Shown: positions 41,182 to 50,622, numbered from the stretch's first letter. The stretch is DNA of 57,281 nucleotides from Chloroflexi bacterium 54-19 (GCA_001898225.1 MKTJ01000062.1:1-57281); one strand, 5' to 3'. Numbers and translations: made by a program. The notes: generated from the letters alone by a model not told the origin.

Positions 41182-42578
41182 ACGATATGGAAATGCAGAT
41201 GGGCCGCGACCTGGGCCTGCTGCTGCCTGAAATAACGGTGCTGCTTACCGCCGTAGCGGCTCTGGTGGCCGAAATGCTGCGCAAGCCACTGGCTTCGCTG
41301 GGGCTGGCCCTGCTGGGTCTCTTGATAGCTACCGTCCTGACAATCCCCCTTTTGGGTAGCCAGACCACTGTCTTCATGGGGACCTACCGGATTGACACCC
41401 TGGGAGTGTGGGCCAAGCTGATATTACTACCGCTGGCGGCTCTAATCATCGTACTGGTCAGGCCGGAAATTAAAAATACCGGCCGGGAAGGCACCGTCTA
41501 CAGTCTGCTGGTCTTTACGACCGTCGGGGCTCTCGTGCTGGCGAGCGCCGGGGACACCATGTTTGTGGTATTGGGGCTACTTTTGAGCAGTTTGGGTTCG
41601 TTCGGGCTAGTCGGCTATCCTCGCACCAACCGGGCGACCGAGGCGGCCCTGAAATATTTCGTCTACGGCTCTGTCACCGAAGCGGTCATGATCTTTGGCC
41701 TGACCTTCTGGTTTGGGGCCACCGGCTCAACGGCCTTTGCCGACTTGCCCCGACTCTCAACCCAGCCTTTCGCCGCCGGGGCGGGGTTGGTAGGGATACT
41801 GATCGGGCTCGGCTATAAAGCCTCGATAGCACCTTTCCATTTCTGGGCGCCCGATGCCTACGACGGCGCTCCGCTGGCCGTGGCCGCCTTTCTTTCGACG
41901 GTTCCCAAAATTGGGGCTATTTTCGCTCTGGCCCAGGTATTTTCAAGCCTGGCACCTTCCGCCCTTAACTGGCCGGTGGTAGTGGCCCTCCTGGCCGTTT
42001 TTTCCATGACTTACGGTAACCTGGCGGCCCTTTCCCAGTCAAACCTGGTAAGGCTGCTGGCCTACTCCTCTATTGCCCAGGCCGGTTACTTTTTGCTGGG
42101 GGTAGTGGCTCTGGGTAAAAGTGGCCTGGCCCTCCAATCACTCGTAGTTTTCGCCGCTGCTTACGCCGCTATGAACCTGGGAGCCTTTGCGGTAGTGGCC
42201 CGCACCGGGCGGGAAATTAAGGATTTTACCGGGTTGGGCCGCACTTCCCCCTGGTCAGGGGCTGCCATGGTAATTTTCCTGCTGTCGCTCGTGGGGGTGC
42301 CACCGCTGGCGGGGTTCGCCGGGAAGTTGCTTTTGTTTGGGGCAGCTCTCGACGCCGGTTTAGGTTGGCTGGCTTTAATTGCCATCCTTAACAGCGTTTT
42401 GTCGCTGGCCGTATACCTGCGGATAATCGTGCCGATGTACCAGCCACCAGCTACTTCCCCCTCATCACACCTGGCCCCGGCCAGGTTGCAGTGGGTGGGT
42501 TTGGTCTGGGCGATAGCCCTTGTTCTGACGGCCGGGATGGGGCTGGCCGTCCAACTTTTCTTAAGCCAGGTCGTTTAG
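41178..42578 (+). CDS. nuoN: NADH-quinone oxidoreductase subunit N-like antiporter protein
   Basis: A 466-residue antiporter subunit; the helix 7 Lys region LGYKASIAPFHFWAPDAYDGAPLAVAAFLSTVPKIGA and SQSNLVRLLAYSSIAQAGYFLLG are conserved. I chose ATG 41178 (ATGA overlap with nuoM) instead of a longer open frame from 41079. Last gene of the operon. All three antiporter-type subunits are present, so the membrane arm could still move protons if something drives it. Confidence 0.92.
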   Translation: MNDMEMQMGRDLGLLLPEITVLLTAVAALVAEMLRKPLASLGLALLGLLIATVLTIPLLGSQTTVFMGTYRIDTLGVWAKLILLPLAALIIVLVRPEIKNTGREGTVYSLLVFTTVGALVLASAGDTMFVVLGLLLSSLGSFGLVGYPRTNRATEAALKYFVYGSVTEAVMIFGLTFWFGATGSTAFADLPRLSTQPFAAGAGLVGILIGLGYKASIAPFHFWAPDAYDGAPLAVAAFLSTVPKIGAIFALAQVFSSLAPSALNWPVVVALLAVFSMTYGNLAALSQSNLVRLLAYSSIAQAGYFLLGVVALGKSGLALQSLVVFAAAYAAMNLGAFAVVARTGREIKDFTGLGRTSPWSGAAMVIFLLSLVGVPPLAGFAGKLLLFGAALDAGLGWLALIAILNSVLSLAVYLRIIVPMYQPPATSPSSHLAPARLQWVGLVWAIALVLTAGMGLAVQLFLSQVV

Positions 42579-42860
42579 CGCCAGGAAACCTGGAGACCAG
42601 ACAAAAGCAAGGTAGGTAATATTAGCAGTACAGAGGTTAACAGTAGTCTAATTGGTTTAGTTGCTTGTGTAAAAATCTTCCATTCTTCCACCGTTTAATT
42701 TGGTAGTTTACCATTGCTAACGAATCGGTGTCTCCCTTGCTTTTATCTGGTCTCGTAGTTGGCCGAGTTGCTCAAAACTGCGGCAGGGCAGATCAGGGGT
42801 CCGCGCACTTTGGTACAATACTTAACTTTTAAGCTAGCCTAGACTTAGGGATCCTTCAAC

Positions 42861-44336
42861 TCAAAAAGCAAGGCTCCCCTCTACCTGGGCTTCTCTGGCT
42901 AGATTTGCTTTATTTACAGTTTTGAGGCGAACGATGACAGTTGTGCCTTTACCGACTGTGCTATTTAGCTCAATTTGCCCTTCATGCTGTTCCACAATCC
43001 ATTTCGCGATTGACAAACCCAGCCCTGCTCCCCCCTTGTTACGGCCCCGGGAAGGATCAGCCCGGTAAAAACGCTCAAAGAGGTGGGGTAGATCTTTCTC
43101 AGCTATACCTACCCCGGTATCCTTGACCGTGATTTCGGCCATATCCTTATTCTTATCCTTCTGGGTTCTCAGACCCAGCATAATCCAACCCTCCCCTGGC
43201 GTATATTTAAGGGCATTATCCAGCAAAATGAGGAGCAACTGTCGCAAGCGATCCTCATCCCCTTCCACACAAACCGGTTCAAACGGTTCAAGGACAAGCT
43301 TTTGGCCCTTGGCAAGTTTCTGAGCCACCTTGAATTCCTCAAAGACCAACACATCAAGGTCTACCGTCCGGTGAGCCAGGCTTAGCCCCGCATCTGCCCG
43401 GGCCAGGGCCAGAAGATCACTTACCAACCGGGTCATACGAGCGGTTTCATCTTCGGTCTCGGTCAGGATTTCCCCACGCTCTAAACTGGAGATACGGGGC
43501 TGCCGCTGTAAAATCTCCAGGTTGCCCTGAATCACCGCTAACGGGGCCCGCAACTCGTGAGAAGCGTCTGAAATAAACCGTTGTTGGGTGAGATAGGCGC
43601 TTTCCAGGCTGGCCAGCATTTTGTTGAAGGTTGCCGCTAACTTACCTAACTCATCCATGTGAGCTGGGGAATCCAGGCGGAGCGAGAAATTATGGGAATC
43701 TCCGATAGATTCGGCCGCTTCGAGCATCTTGGCAATTGGACGGAGCGTTCTACCGGCCATTACCCGGCCACCCACCAGGGCAATCAGCGCCCCGATCAGC
43801 CATAGACCGATAAGGGTAATCCGGTAGCGGGCCAGGGAAACATCCAACCAGCCCATCGGGATCAGGGCCTCCAGGTAACCGGTCCTTTTACCAGTCTGGC
43901 TCAACGGCAGGAGATAAATTCGCCAGCGTTGTTCTGGAGTACTGCTAATTCTAAAAACCCCTTCTTCAGAGGATAGAGACAGTATTAAAAAGGAGGGCGC
44001 AAGCTGGGCAAAGGGGTCAACGGTCTCTCCATTCGGAGTGGTTAGTAACTTTTGAGGGTCAGTTTGAGGTAAAGTTTGATCCAGGTTTGTACTGGCAAGC
44101 AAAATACTGTTATCGCTATAAAGCAGCAGAATGACCTGGCTACCCCCGGTGGGCCGGAGGGGGCCATCCGGGCGTTCTAGCTCATTGACAGCATGTTCAG
44201 TATCGGCGATTAACAACCGGTCCAGGTCATCATAATGTCCTCTGGCATGGAGAGAGTAACTAAGCAACTCCACCAGCAGTAATACCAGGGCGCTCAGGAC
44301 CGCAGCACAAAGGGCTAACCGGGCACGAATTGACAT
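42861..44336 (-). CDS. Sensor histidine kinase (CusS type), second system
   Basis: A 491-residue membrane kinase with TM1, an extracytoplasmic sensor of about 140 residues, TM2 (IGLWLIGALIALVGGRVMAG), HAMP, DASHELRAPLAVIQ phosphoacceptor box, DNALKYTP, DTGVGIAEKDLPHLFERFYR and GGAGLGLSIAKWI. It is a paralogue of the kinase at 19110. Its gene follows the regulator at 44340 by three bases. The signal is presumably extracytoplasmic copper, by analogy with CusS and from context. Confidence 0.92.
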   Translation of the reverse strand: MSIRARLALCAAVLSALVLLLVELLSYSLHARGHYDDLDRLLIADTEHAVNELERPDGPLRPTGGSQVILLLYSDNSILLASTNLDQTLPQTDPQKLLTTPNGETVDPFAQLAPSFLILSLSSEEGVFRISSTPEQRWRIYLLPLSQTGKRTGYLEALIPMGWLDVSLARYRITLIGLWLIGALIALVGGRVMAGRTLRPIAKMLEAAESIGDSHNFSLRLDSPAHMDELGKLAATFNKMLASLESAYLTQQRFISDASHELRAPLAVIQGNLEILQRQPRISSLERGEILTETEDETARMTRLVSDLLALARADAGLSLAHRTVDLDVLVFEEFKVAQKLAKGQKLVLEPFEPVCVEGDEDRLRQLLLILLDNALKYTPGEGWIMLGLRTQKDKNKDMAEITVKDTGVGIAEKDLPHLFERFYRADPSRGRNKGGAGLGLSIAKWIVEQHEGQIELNSTVGKGTTVIVRLKTVNKANLAREAQVEGSLAF

Positions 44337-44339
44337 GGT

Positions 44340-45197
44340 TTAGTCCTCCCTTAACACATAACCAAACCCTCGCACCGTCCGAAGGAGCCGTGGCTCGCCA
44401 CCTTCTTCCAGTTTCTGGCGCAACTGCCCGATATATACCTCTACTACATTGGAATTGCCACCAAAATCATACCCCCACACCTGTTCTAACAGAGTTTCCT
44501 TTGAAAGCACCTGGCGAGGGTGTTCCATAAATTCCAGGAGAATTTTGAACTCAAGACTGCTTAAAACAATCTCTCTTTTGCCTCTGAAAATAGCATGGCT
44601 TTTGACATCAATAGCCAGGTCTGAAAAGCGGAGAAGGGCCGGCGCTTCGATTTGTTGCCGGCGGAGAAGCGCGTGGATGCGAGCTAACAGCACTTTAAAA
44701 GTAAATGGTTTGGTAACGTAGTCATCCGCTCCCAGTTCCAGGCCCCGGACCTGATCGGCCGGGGCATCTTTAGCCGTCAGGAAAAGGATTGGTAGCCTGG
44801 CATCGGCGGCCCGTAAAAGCTTTAAGACTTCCAGGCCATTTAAACCAGGCATCATAATGTCGAGGATCACCAGGTCCGGAGCTTGCTCCCGGGCCAGGTC
44901 CAACCCCTCTTTGCCTGAACTGGCTACCTCAACCCGGTACCCCTCATAAGTAAGGCCGCGCCTGATCATTTTAGTCATGGATGTATCGTCATCGATTACC
45001 AGAATACGCCACCCGGAGAGCTTTTTCCTCTTTACTTCCTCCAGGCAAATTTCCTCATTATTCGCAATTTCATTTTGCCCGGAAAGGGGAGCAGGTAAAA
45101 CCTGGCTGGTGGCAGGGCTAAAGGTTTGGGGCAGATGCAGATGAAGGGGAAACAAAGGTTTTGCTTCGTGCTTTTTTAAGTGGTGACCTTTTCTCAT
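44340..45197 (-). CDS. OmpR-family response regulator, second system
   Basis: A 285-residue regulator. The receiver (RILVIDDDTSMTKM ... LVILDIMMPGLNG ... YVTKPFTF) and winged helix (SLEFKILLEFMEHP ... VWGYDFGG ... VRGFGYVL) are standard. The unusual part is an N-terminal extension of about 60 residues before the receiver, His-rich at its start (KGHHLKKHE, HLHLPQ). ATG 45197 follows GGGAGGTATTACC; an in-frame ATG at 45221 is possible. Paralogue of the regulator at 18417. Either could read the 11-bp repeats. Confidence 0.9.
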   Translation of the reverse strand: MRKGHHLKKHEAKPLFPLHLHLPQTFSPATSQVLPAPLSGQNEIANNEEICLEEVKRKKLSGWRILVIDDDTSMTKMIRRGLTYEGYRVEVASSGKEGLDLAREQAPDLVILDIMMPGLNGLEVLKLLRAADARLPILFLTAKDAPADQVRGLELGADDYVTKPFTFKVLLARIHALLRRQQIEAPALLRFSDLAIDVKSHAIFRGKREIVLSSLEFKILLEFMEHPRQVLSKETLLEQVWGYDFGGNSNVVEVYIGQLRQKLEEGGEPRLLRTVRGFGYVLRED

Positions 45198-45525
45198 GGT
45201 AATACCTCCCACGCGCTTCATTGAGAGTACCAGTCAAGAATCGAGAAAAAAGATGGGAAAGAAAAGATAGATAAGATAAGAACAGCAAAGATAAGATAAG
45301 AAAAATGAAAAGAAGGGGTTAATAGTTCTTATTTGTACTACTAAGTTTATTTAGCAGTCGTAAAAAGCAGGGTAGAAGAAAGTAAATATTCGGTAAAACC
45401 TGGAAAATGCCTCCCTCTTGGGGGGTGGCAGGCAGATAGACAAAGACAGCCAGATTTTACGCCAGGGTGGTTTTACCGGGCCGGTATAAAGGTCGGCGGC
45501 GAACCTCAGGCTGTCTGTCGATTTT

Positions 45526-45602
45526 CCTAAGCAAACGCTTAGCTTCCTCTCAGCTTTATTTAAGGTTACGTTTAAGCTGGCCTCAGCCTGGTCGCTTATA
45601 TT
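45526..45602 (+). promoter_or_regulatory. Five to six 11-bp repeats and -10 upstream of the cytochrome b operon
   Basis: CCTAAGCAAAC, GCTTAGCTTCC, TCTCAGCTTTA, TTTAAGGTTAC follow without gap, then two looser units ending at 45591. TATATT (45597-45602) is the likely -10. This is the longest array in the window. Confidence 0.7.
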
Positions 45603-45759
45603 CAAAGTGGTAGCTGGTTGTTACACGCCATAACTTGTTCCAATCTGAAGGAGAGTTTTAAACCTTTCTTTTCTCCCGGTAATCGGGCAGAGCGGTTAAT
45701 TCAAGAAAGAAAGAAAGCTATCTAGCTAGATAGCTAGCAAGCAAGAGAGGAGACTAATT

Positions 45760-46902
45760 ATGATTGACCAAAAATCGCTTTCTTCTCCCGGTTCCTCTAT
45801 AGACACGACCCCGGCTGAAGAAGAGAAGCAAGCCAGCAAAAGCAAAAAACCGGATAAGGTATGGGGCTGGCTGGATGAGCGAGTGGGCTTCTCGGTCCTT
45901 CGCTACGCCGTGCCTGCTCACGCCAATACCTTCTGGTACACCCTGGGCGGCATCACTTTTATGGGAATAGTAGTCCTGGCTATTACCGGTGTCTGGTTGG
46001 CCCAATATTATAACCCTGATCCTTCTACCGCCAGGGAAAGTGTTATTTACATCCAGAATAATGCCCCTTTAGGCGATGTCATTCGCGGCATCCATGTCTG
46101 GACCGCGTATTTGGTCGTTATTACGGCGGTCTTGCACCTGATCCGGATTGTAGTTACTGCGGCCTACAAACGTCCCAGGGAATTAAACTGGGTGGTGGGA
46201 ATAGCGCTCCTGGGCATGCTGCTGTTTGTGGGGATCTTTAGCGGCACGATCTTACGTTGGGACCAGGAGTCCTATGAGGCTATGTCCCACAACATGGAGC
46301 TGACCAATCTGTTAGGCGCTTTAGGCGGTTACTTCGCGGATGCTTTTACCACGAGCGTCTCGATGCTACCCCGGCTCTACGTGTTGCATGTCAGCATCAT
46401 GCCGCTCCTGTTGGCCCTGCTTCTGATCGTGCATTTCTTTATGATTAAACATCATGGTATCTCGCCCACGGCAACCCAGGCCGACAATGGGGAAGCGCCC
46501 GCAGGCAAATTGCCCCCCTTTAAAATGACTGCTCGTTACACTACCCACCTGCGGCTGATGGTTGGTTACGGGATTGCCCTTCTTGGCCTGGCTGGCATGC
46601 TTGGAACGATATTTCCCCAAGCAATCGGTCCAACACCCGACCCTAGTATGGAAATTACCAAACCTCCCTTCCTGTTCTTCTGGATATACCCTTTTGAGAA
46701 CTGGTTTGGGATACCCGGTATTCTCTACTCGGCGGTAGCCCTGTTCGGTTTCCTGACAATAATGCCCTTTATTGACCGTACTCCCCTGCGGAGGTTACGC
46801 AGCCGGCGGGTGATTATGGTAATAGGGTTGATACTGTTGGTGGCCGTGCTGGTTCTCTCGATTATGACGGCGCTAGCCCCTACCGCCAGACACCTGAGTT
46901 AA
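45760..46902 (+). CDS. Cytochrome b (bc1/b6f type), N- and C-terminal regions in one protein
   Basis: A 380-residue protein with about eight TM helices. Haem-ligand histidines are seen in pairs: IRGIHVWTAYLVVITAVLHLIR and RLYVLHVSIMPLLLALLLIVHFF, as in cytochrome b. GTILRWDQESYEAMSHNMEL fits the Qo-side loop. It lacks an adjacent Rieske protein or cytochrome c1, which normally share its operon. The gene lies downstream of the 45526 repeat array, so it is copper-regulated by inference. It may pass electrons between quinone and a copper protein. Start ATG 45760 with AGAGAGGAG. Confidence 0.88.
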   Translation: MIDQKSLSSPGSSIDTTPAEEEKQASKSKKPDKVWGWLDERVGFSVLRYAVPAHANTFWYTLGGITFMGIVVLAITGVWLAQYYNPDPSTARESVIYIQNNAPLGDVIRGIHVWTAYLVVITAVLHLIRIVVTAAYKRPRELNWVVGIALLGMLLFVGIFSGTILRWDQESYEAMSHNMELTNLLGALGGYFADAFTTSVSMLPRLYVLHVSIMPLLLALLLIVHFFMIKHHGISPTATQADNGEAPAGKLPPFKMTARYTTHLRLMVGYGIALLGLAGMLGTIFPQAIGPTPDPSMEITKPPFLFFWIYPFENWFGIPGILYSAVALFGFLTIMPFIDRTPLRRLRSRRVIMVIGLILLVAVLVLSIMTALAPTARHLS

Positions 46903-46958
46903 TCCTGGCAAAGCAGTTATTGACTCCAAAATGGTTTGCAAAATGGATGGATGGGGAA

Positions 46959-46996
46959 GGAAGAAGGAGGCCCAAGAAGGAAGAAGGAGGCCCAAA
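46959..46996 (+). repeat. Tandem duplication carrying two Shine-Dalgarno sequences
   Basis: GGAAGAAGGAGGCCCAAGA occurs twice in tandem with one end difference, so AAGGAGG appears twice before ATG 46998. Confidence 0.85.
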
Positions 46997-46997
46997 G

Positions 46998-47741
46998 ATG
47001 AAAAAGTTACTTTTAGCAGCAAGGCTCTGCTTGCTCACCCTGGTTTTCTCTTTAGGGGTGGGGATGGGAGTGGGGACCGCCCTGGCCCACGGTGGTCCGG
47101 AAGTCTCAGTCAAACCGCTTGCTCCAAAGGCTGGCTCAGAAATAACAGTGAATGGGAGTGACCTGGGGGCAAATAGCACCATTGAGGTCCGTCTGATCGG
47201 GACTAATGTAAATGTTGCACTAGGTGAAGTGGTTGGTGATGATGATGGGGCTTTTACAGTCAAATATACCCTGCCGACCGATCTGAGGCCAGGAACTTAC
47301 CAGATCGAGGCCAAAGGAGCAGAGAGCGCCACCACCCAAATAACTGTAGGAGCAACCTCTGTAGCGGTTCAACCTACCCCTACCCCTGCTCCGCAACCCG
47401 CTACAACCGCAGCCCAAAATCCGGTCCCGACCAGTGCGATAAATATGGCTAAAGCGGAGGCTACGCAAGTCGTTCCTACTGCTCCGGCGGTTACCATTTC
47501 AAGTGAAGGGCCTAATCCGGCGCCAACTGTAGTTGCCCAGCCCAACCCGGCTCCAGCCGAGGCAAACCAGACCCAGCCAAAGCCTACCGTTCAGACCGCC
47601 GAGCTAACCTCAATGACCCTCACCAACGAGGCCCGGGAAAGGCCTTTTGGAGAGACCTTAATTCTGGTAGCCGTCTTCGGAATAATCGCGTCCGGTGGCA
47701 TCTTATTCGCCAGGACAGCCAGGAAGGTTTCCAACCCCTAG
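46998..47741 (+). CDS. Exported, membrane-anchored surface protein with Ig-like domain
   Basis: A 247-residue protein: signal peptide cut after TALA (mature start HGGPEVSV), an Ig/TIG-like beta domain to about residue 115 (LAPKAGSEITVNGSDLGANSTIEVRL), a Pro/Thr/Ala-rich stalk, and a C-terminal TM helix (FGETLILVAVFGIIASGGILFA) followed by RKV. The mature N-terminal His recalls CopC, but the domain is not CopC by motif. It is 95 bp downstream of cytochrome b, probably in its operon. Function unknown. Confidence 0.75.
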   Translation: MKKLLLAARLCLLTLVFSLGVGMGVGTALAHGGPEVSVKPLAPKAGSEITVNGSDLGANSTIEVRLIGTNVNVALGEVVGDDDGAFTVKYTLPTDLRPGTYQIEAKGAESATTQITVGATSVAVQPTPTPAPQPATTAAQNPVPTSAINMAKAEATQVVPTAPAVTISSEGPNPAPTVVAQPNPAPAEANQTQPKPTVQTAELTSMTLTNEARERPFGETLILVAVFGIIASGGILFARTARKVSNP

Positions 47742-47815
47742 CCCTAGTGTACAAGAGCTGAGCGGTGGCAACTTAGCTTGGGAAAGTGGATACTTGGCGC
47801 TTAAAAAATGATTTT

Positions 47816-47870
47816 ACTCAGCAAATCCTCAACTTACCCTAAGGTATGGCTAAGTTTGCAAAGCTACAAT
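47816..47870 (+). promoter_or_regulatory. Four 11-bp direct repeats and -10 upstream of the HMA/ABC exporter operon
   Basis: ACTCAGCAAAT, CCTCAACTTAC, CCTAAGGTATG and GCTAAGTTTGC run from 47816 to 47859. TACAAT at 47865-47870 is the probable -10. Confidence 0.75.
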
Positions 47871-48064
47871 TAAATCGAAGTAGATTTGAAAGGAAAAGTT
47901 AAATTACCGGCGTACTTACCGGTATAACCTGCCTTTTAAAACTTATCTTACCCGGCCGGTGGTTGGTAACACAGTGTAGTGACATTCCACCGGTCGAACC
48001 TTTCCAAAAGGAAGTGGCGGGGCGGGGCCGGCCCAGGCGCCTGCCGGGAGAGGAGAAAAGATTT

Positions 48065-48325
48065 ATGGATACATTGACGCCTTTTCCCGCTGTTATAAAA
48101 AGCCAGCGCATCACCGTACCAATTTTAGGGCTTAGTTGCGGTGGGGGCGGGTCGCTCCAGGTGGAACGAGCCCTTATTAAGGTACCGGGCGTAGGGAGAG
48201 TGTATGTCAATCCTTTTACCGAAATGGCGTATATCGAATACAATCCCGCAATATGTAGCCCGGGCCGGATCGTTGCCGCCATAAACAGGGCCGGGTTTGG
48301 CGCCGGTGAATTTAGCCTGAGGTAG
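48065..48325 (+). CDS. HMA-like domain protein with altered metal site
   Basis: An 86-residue single HMA-fold protein (ITVPILGLSCGGGGSLQVERAL ... VPGVGRVYVNPFTEMAYIEYNP ... GRIVAAINRAGFGAG). The CxxC metal site has only its first cysteine (SCGGGG); a further Cys (AICSPG) lies later in the chain. Copper handling may therefore be altered. ATG 48065 follows GAGAGGAGAAAAG; the frame is open upstream but no better start exists. It begins the ABC exporter operon. Confidence 0.75.
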   Translation: MDTLTPFPAVIKSQRITVPILGLSCGGGGSLQVERALIKVPGVGRVYVNPFTEMAYIEYNPAICSPGRIVAAINRAGFGAGEFSLR

Positions 48326-48392
48326 ATAGATAGACCGGCCGGCCGGCTGTCACCACCCCAACCCACCAGGAAGAAGCGAAAGGAGGCCCAGG

Positions 48393-49493
48393 ATGCCGCT
48401 GGCCCGACGTAATCTTTTTCAGAACCCGCTCCGGTTTTTGCTTAGCGCCGCGGTGGTGGCCCTCTCAATTATGCTGATGCTGGTGCTGAACGGGTTTTTG
48501 AGCGGAGTAGACCAGCAAGCCCGGGCCTACCTGGATAGGGTACCCGGCAGCCTGGTGGTGACACCGCCAGAGGTGACTAATTTTATGGGTCAAAGCACTC
48601 TTTTACCGGCAGGCGCCTACGAGAAAGCCAGCCAGGTGGCCGGGGTAGGCAGGGTAGTACCGGTGCTGGACCAGGTTTTCATTGTCGATTTAGGTGGAAC
48701 AAAAACGGCGCTTTTTGTGCTCGGCTACGACCCGGCCCTTGGGGGCGGCCCCTGGCAGTTAAAGCAGGGCCGCCTGCCTCAGGCTGAAAACGAAATTGTC
48801 CTCGACTATGCCCTGGCCCAGCAGCGGGATATTGTAATCGGCGACAAGCTGCAAGTAGGGGGCCGGGAATTTGCCATCAGCGGTCTTTCTGGCGGTACCA
48901 ATACCTGGGTCGGGGCTTATCTCTTTATGCCCAAACAAGTGCTGGAGAAGCTGGTTTTGGCGCCTGGTGCCAGCAGTTATCTGTTTGTAACGCCGGCCGC
49001 GGGAATGGCGGCAGAGGAGTTGCGGGACCCACTGTCGTCGGCGACGGGGGGTACGGCCATGCTAAAGGACGAACTGGTGGAGAGTGATAGCCGGCTGCTC
49101 AAAGGAATTTACGGCCCGCCCCTGCAATTGATGATCGGCATCGCTTTTCTGGTAGGTACCCTGGTAATGGGCCTGGTCATCTTTACGGCTACGGCCGAGC
49201 GGCAGCGTGAATATGGCGTGCTTAAGGCAATCGGAGCTAGAAACAGCCTCCTGTACCAGGTGGTAGCAGGCCAGGCCGTTATCTCGGCCGGGGCCGGGCT
49301 GGTAGTGGGGATAGTCCTTTCGTTCGGAGTGGCCTGGCTTATTACGGAACTGCGCCCGGCGATTACGATTGCCATTGAGCCGGGCGGCGTGGTCCTGGCC
49401 CTGACGGCCGGTCTGGTTATGGCGCTCTTAGCGGCTCTATTCCCTGCTCGCAACGTCGCCCAACTGGCCCCGGCCGAAGTATTCCGGAGGTGA
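48393..49493 (+). CDS. ABC transporter permease (MacB/FtsX type) 1
   Basis: A 366-residue permease with one N-terminal TM helix, a large extracytoplasmic MacB-PCD-like domain, and three C-terminal TM helices with the FtsX motif EYGVLKAIGARNSLLYQVV. It is paralogous to the next gene, which follows after five bases, giving a heterodimeric transporter with the ATPase at 50623. MacB/LolCDE-type systems work by mechanotransmission, extruding peptides or lipoproteins. Copper control and the YHS-bearing ATPase suggest a metal-linked role. Confidence 0.88.
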   Translation: MPLARRNLFQNPLRFLLSAAVVALSIMLMLVLNGFLSGVDQQARAYLDRVPGSLVVTPPEVTNFMGQSTLLPAGAYEKASQVAGVGRVVPVLDQVFIVDLGGTKTALFVLGYDPALGGGPWQLKQGRLPQAENEIVLDYALAQQRDIVIGDKLQVGGREFAISGLSGGTNTWVGAYLFMPKQVLEKLVLAPGASSYLFVTPAAGMAAEELRDPLSSATGGTAMLKDELVESDSRLLKGIYGPPLQLMIGIAFLVGTLVMGLVIFTATAERQREYGVLKAIGARNSLLYQVVAGQAVISAGAGLVVGIVLSFGVAWLITELRPAITIAIEPGGVVLALTAGLVMALLAALFPARNVAQLAPAEVFRR

Positions 49494-49498
49494 GGTAA

Positions 49499-50620
49499 AT
49501 GCTGCTGCTTCTAGCCTGGCGCAATCTTTTTCAGAAAAAGGTCCGCTTTGCCGCTTCGGCCGGTGGCGTGGCCCTGGCCCTGTCCTTAATGCTCATGCTG
49601 GATGCTGTCTTTCAGGGAGTAGAAGGCCAGCTCACCGCTTACATGGATAATTCAGGGGCCGACCTGTTCGTTTCCCAGCAGGGCGTCAAGGCAATGCATA
49701 TGGCGGCCTCCTGGCTCCCCGCTACCTTAGGCGACCAGATAAAAAAGGTTGAGGGGGTCTCCGCCGCAACCCCCCTGCTTTACCTTAGCACTACTTTGAA
49801 GAGTAAGGATAAAAGTTATGCGGTCTACCTTTTTGGTATTGCCCCCGATGCCGAAATGGGCAAGCCCTGGCAGGTAGCCGAGGGCAAAACCGTCCCGGCC
49901 TCTGGCGAAACGGTGCTTGACCGAAACCTGGCGGCTAATTTGAAGCTGAAGATGGGGGACAACCTCAAGGTATTGGGCCGCGAGTTTAAAGTAGCGGGTT
50001 TATCGGAAGGGACCGGCGGGCTCATTAGCTCGATGGTCTTTATTGCCAGGGACGATTTCACCCAGCTCAGAAACAATTTGCCGGTAGTCAGTTACTTCCT
50101 GGTAAAGGTGGTGCCAGGCGCCGACCCCCAGGTGGTAGCGGCCCGCTTACAAGCGAGTCTGAGCGGTACTACCGTCCAGACGAAAGATGAATTTGCCGCC
50201 CAGGAACGTAAACTCGTTAAGGACATGGGTGCCGATGTCCTTAATATCGTTAATTTGATCGGTTTTGGGATTGGTCTGGCCGTGGTAGCCCTGACCACCT
50301 ATATTGCCATATTTACCCGGCGGGCTGAATACGGCCTACTTAAAGCCCTGGGTGCCCGTAACAGCCACCTCTATCGCCAGGTGCTCAGCCAGGTTCTCGT
50401 AAGTGTAGCTATCGGCTTTGGGGTAAGCCTGGCCCTGACTATCCTGCTCTCGTTTATCGTTCCGCTGGTGTCAACCAATCTGGTGCTGGCCATCGGCTGG
50501 GCCGCCGTAATTAAAGTCATCCTGGTTTCATTAATAATTGCCGGGATTGCGGCAGTCCTTCCGGTCTGGCAGCTCGGCCGGCTGGACCCGGCCCTGGTCT
50601 TTAAGAAAGGAGGTTTGTAA
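49499..50620 (+). CDS. ABC transporter permease (MacB/FtsX type) 2
   Basis: A 373-residue partner permease with the same layout: TM1, MacB-like periplasmic domain (VEGVSAATPLLYLSTTLKSK), and three C-terminal helices with EYGLLKALGARNSHLYRQV. It ends three bases before the ATPase start. Note the amphipathic MKAMHMAASWLP-like stretch with several Met and His near residue 65. Confidence 0.88.
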   Translation: MLLLLAWRNLFQKKVRFAASAGGVALALSLMLMLDAVFQGVEGQLTAYMDNSGADLFVSQQGVKAMHMAASWLPATLGDQIKKVEGVSAATPLLYLSTTLKSKDKSYAVYLFGIAPDAEMGKPWQVAEGKTVPASGETVLDRNLAANLKLKMGDNLKVLGREFKVAGLSEGTGGLISSMVFIARDDFTQLRNNLPVVSYFLVKVVPGADPQVVAARLQASLSGTTVQTKDEFAAQERKLVKDMGADVLNIVNLIGFGIGLAVVALTTYIAIFTRRAEYGLLKALGARNSHLYRQVLSQVLVSVAIGFGVSLALTILLSFIVPLVSTNLVLAIGWAAVIKVILVSLIIAGIAAVLPVWQLGRLDPALVFKKGGL

Positions 50621-50622
50621 TA

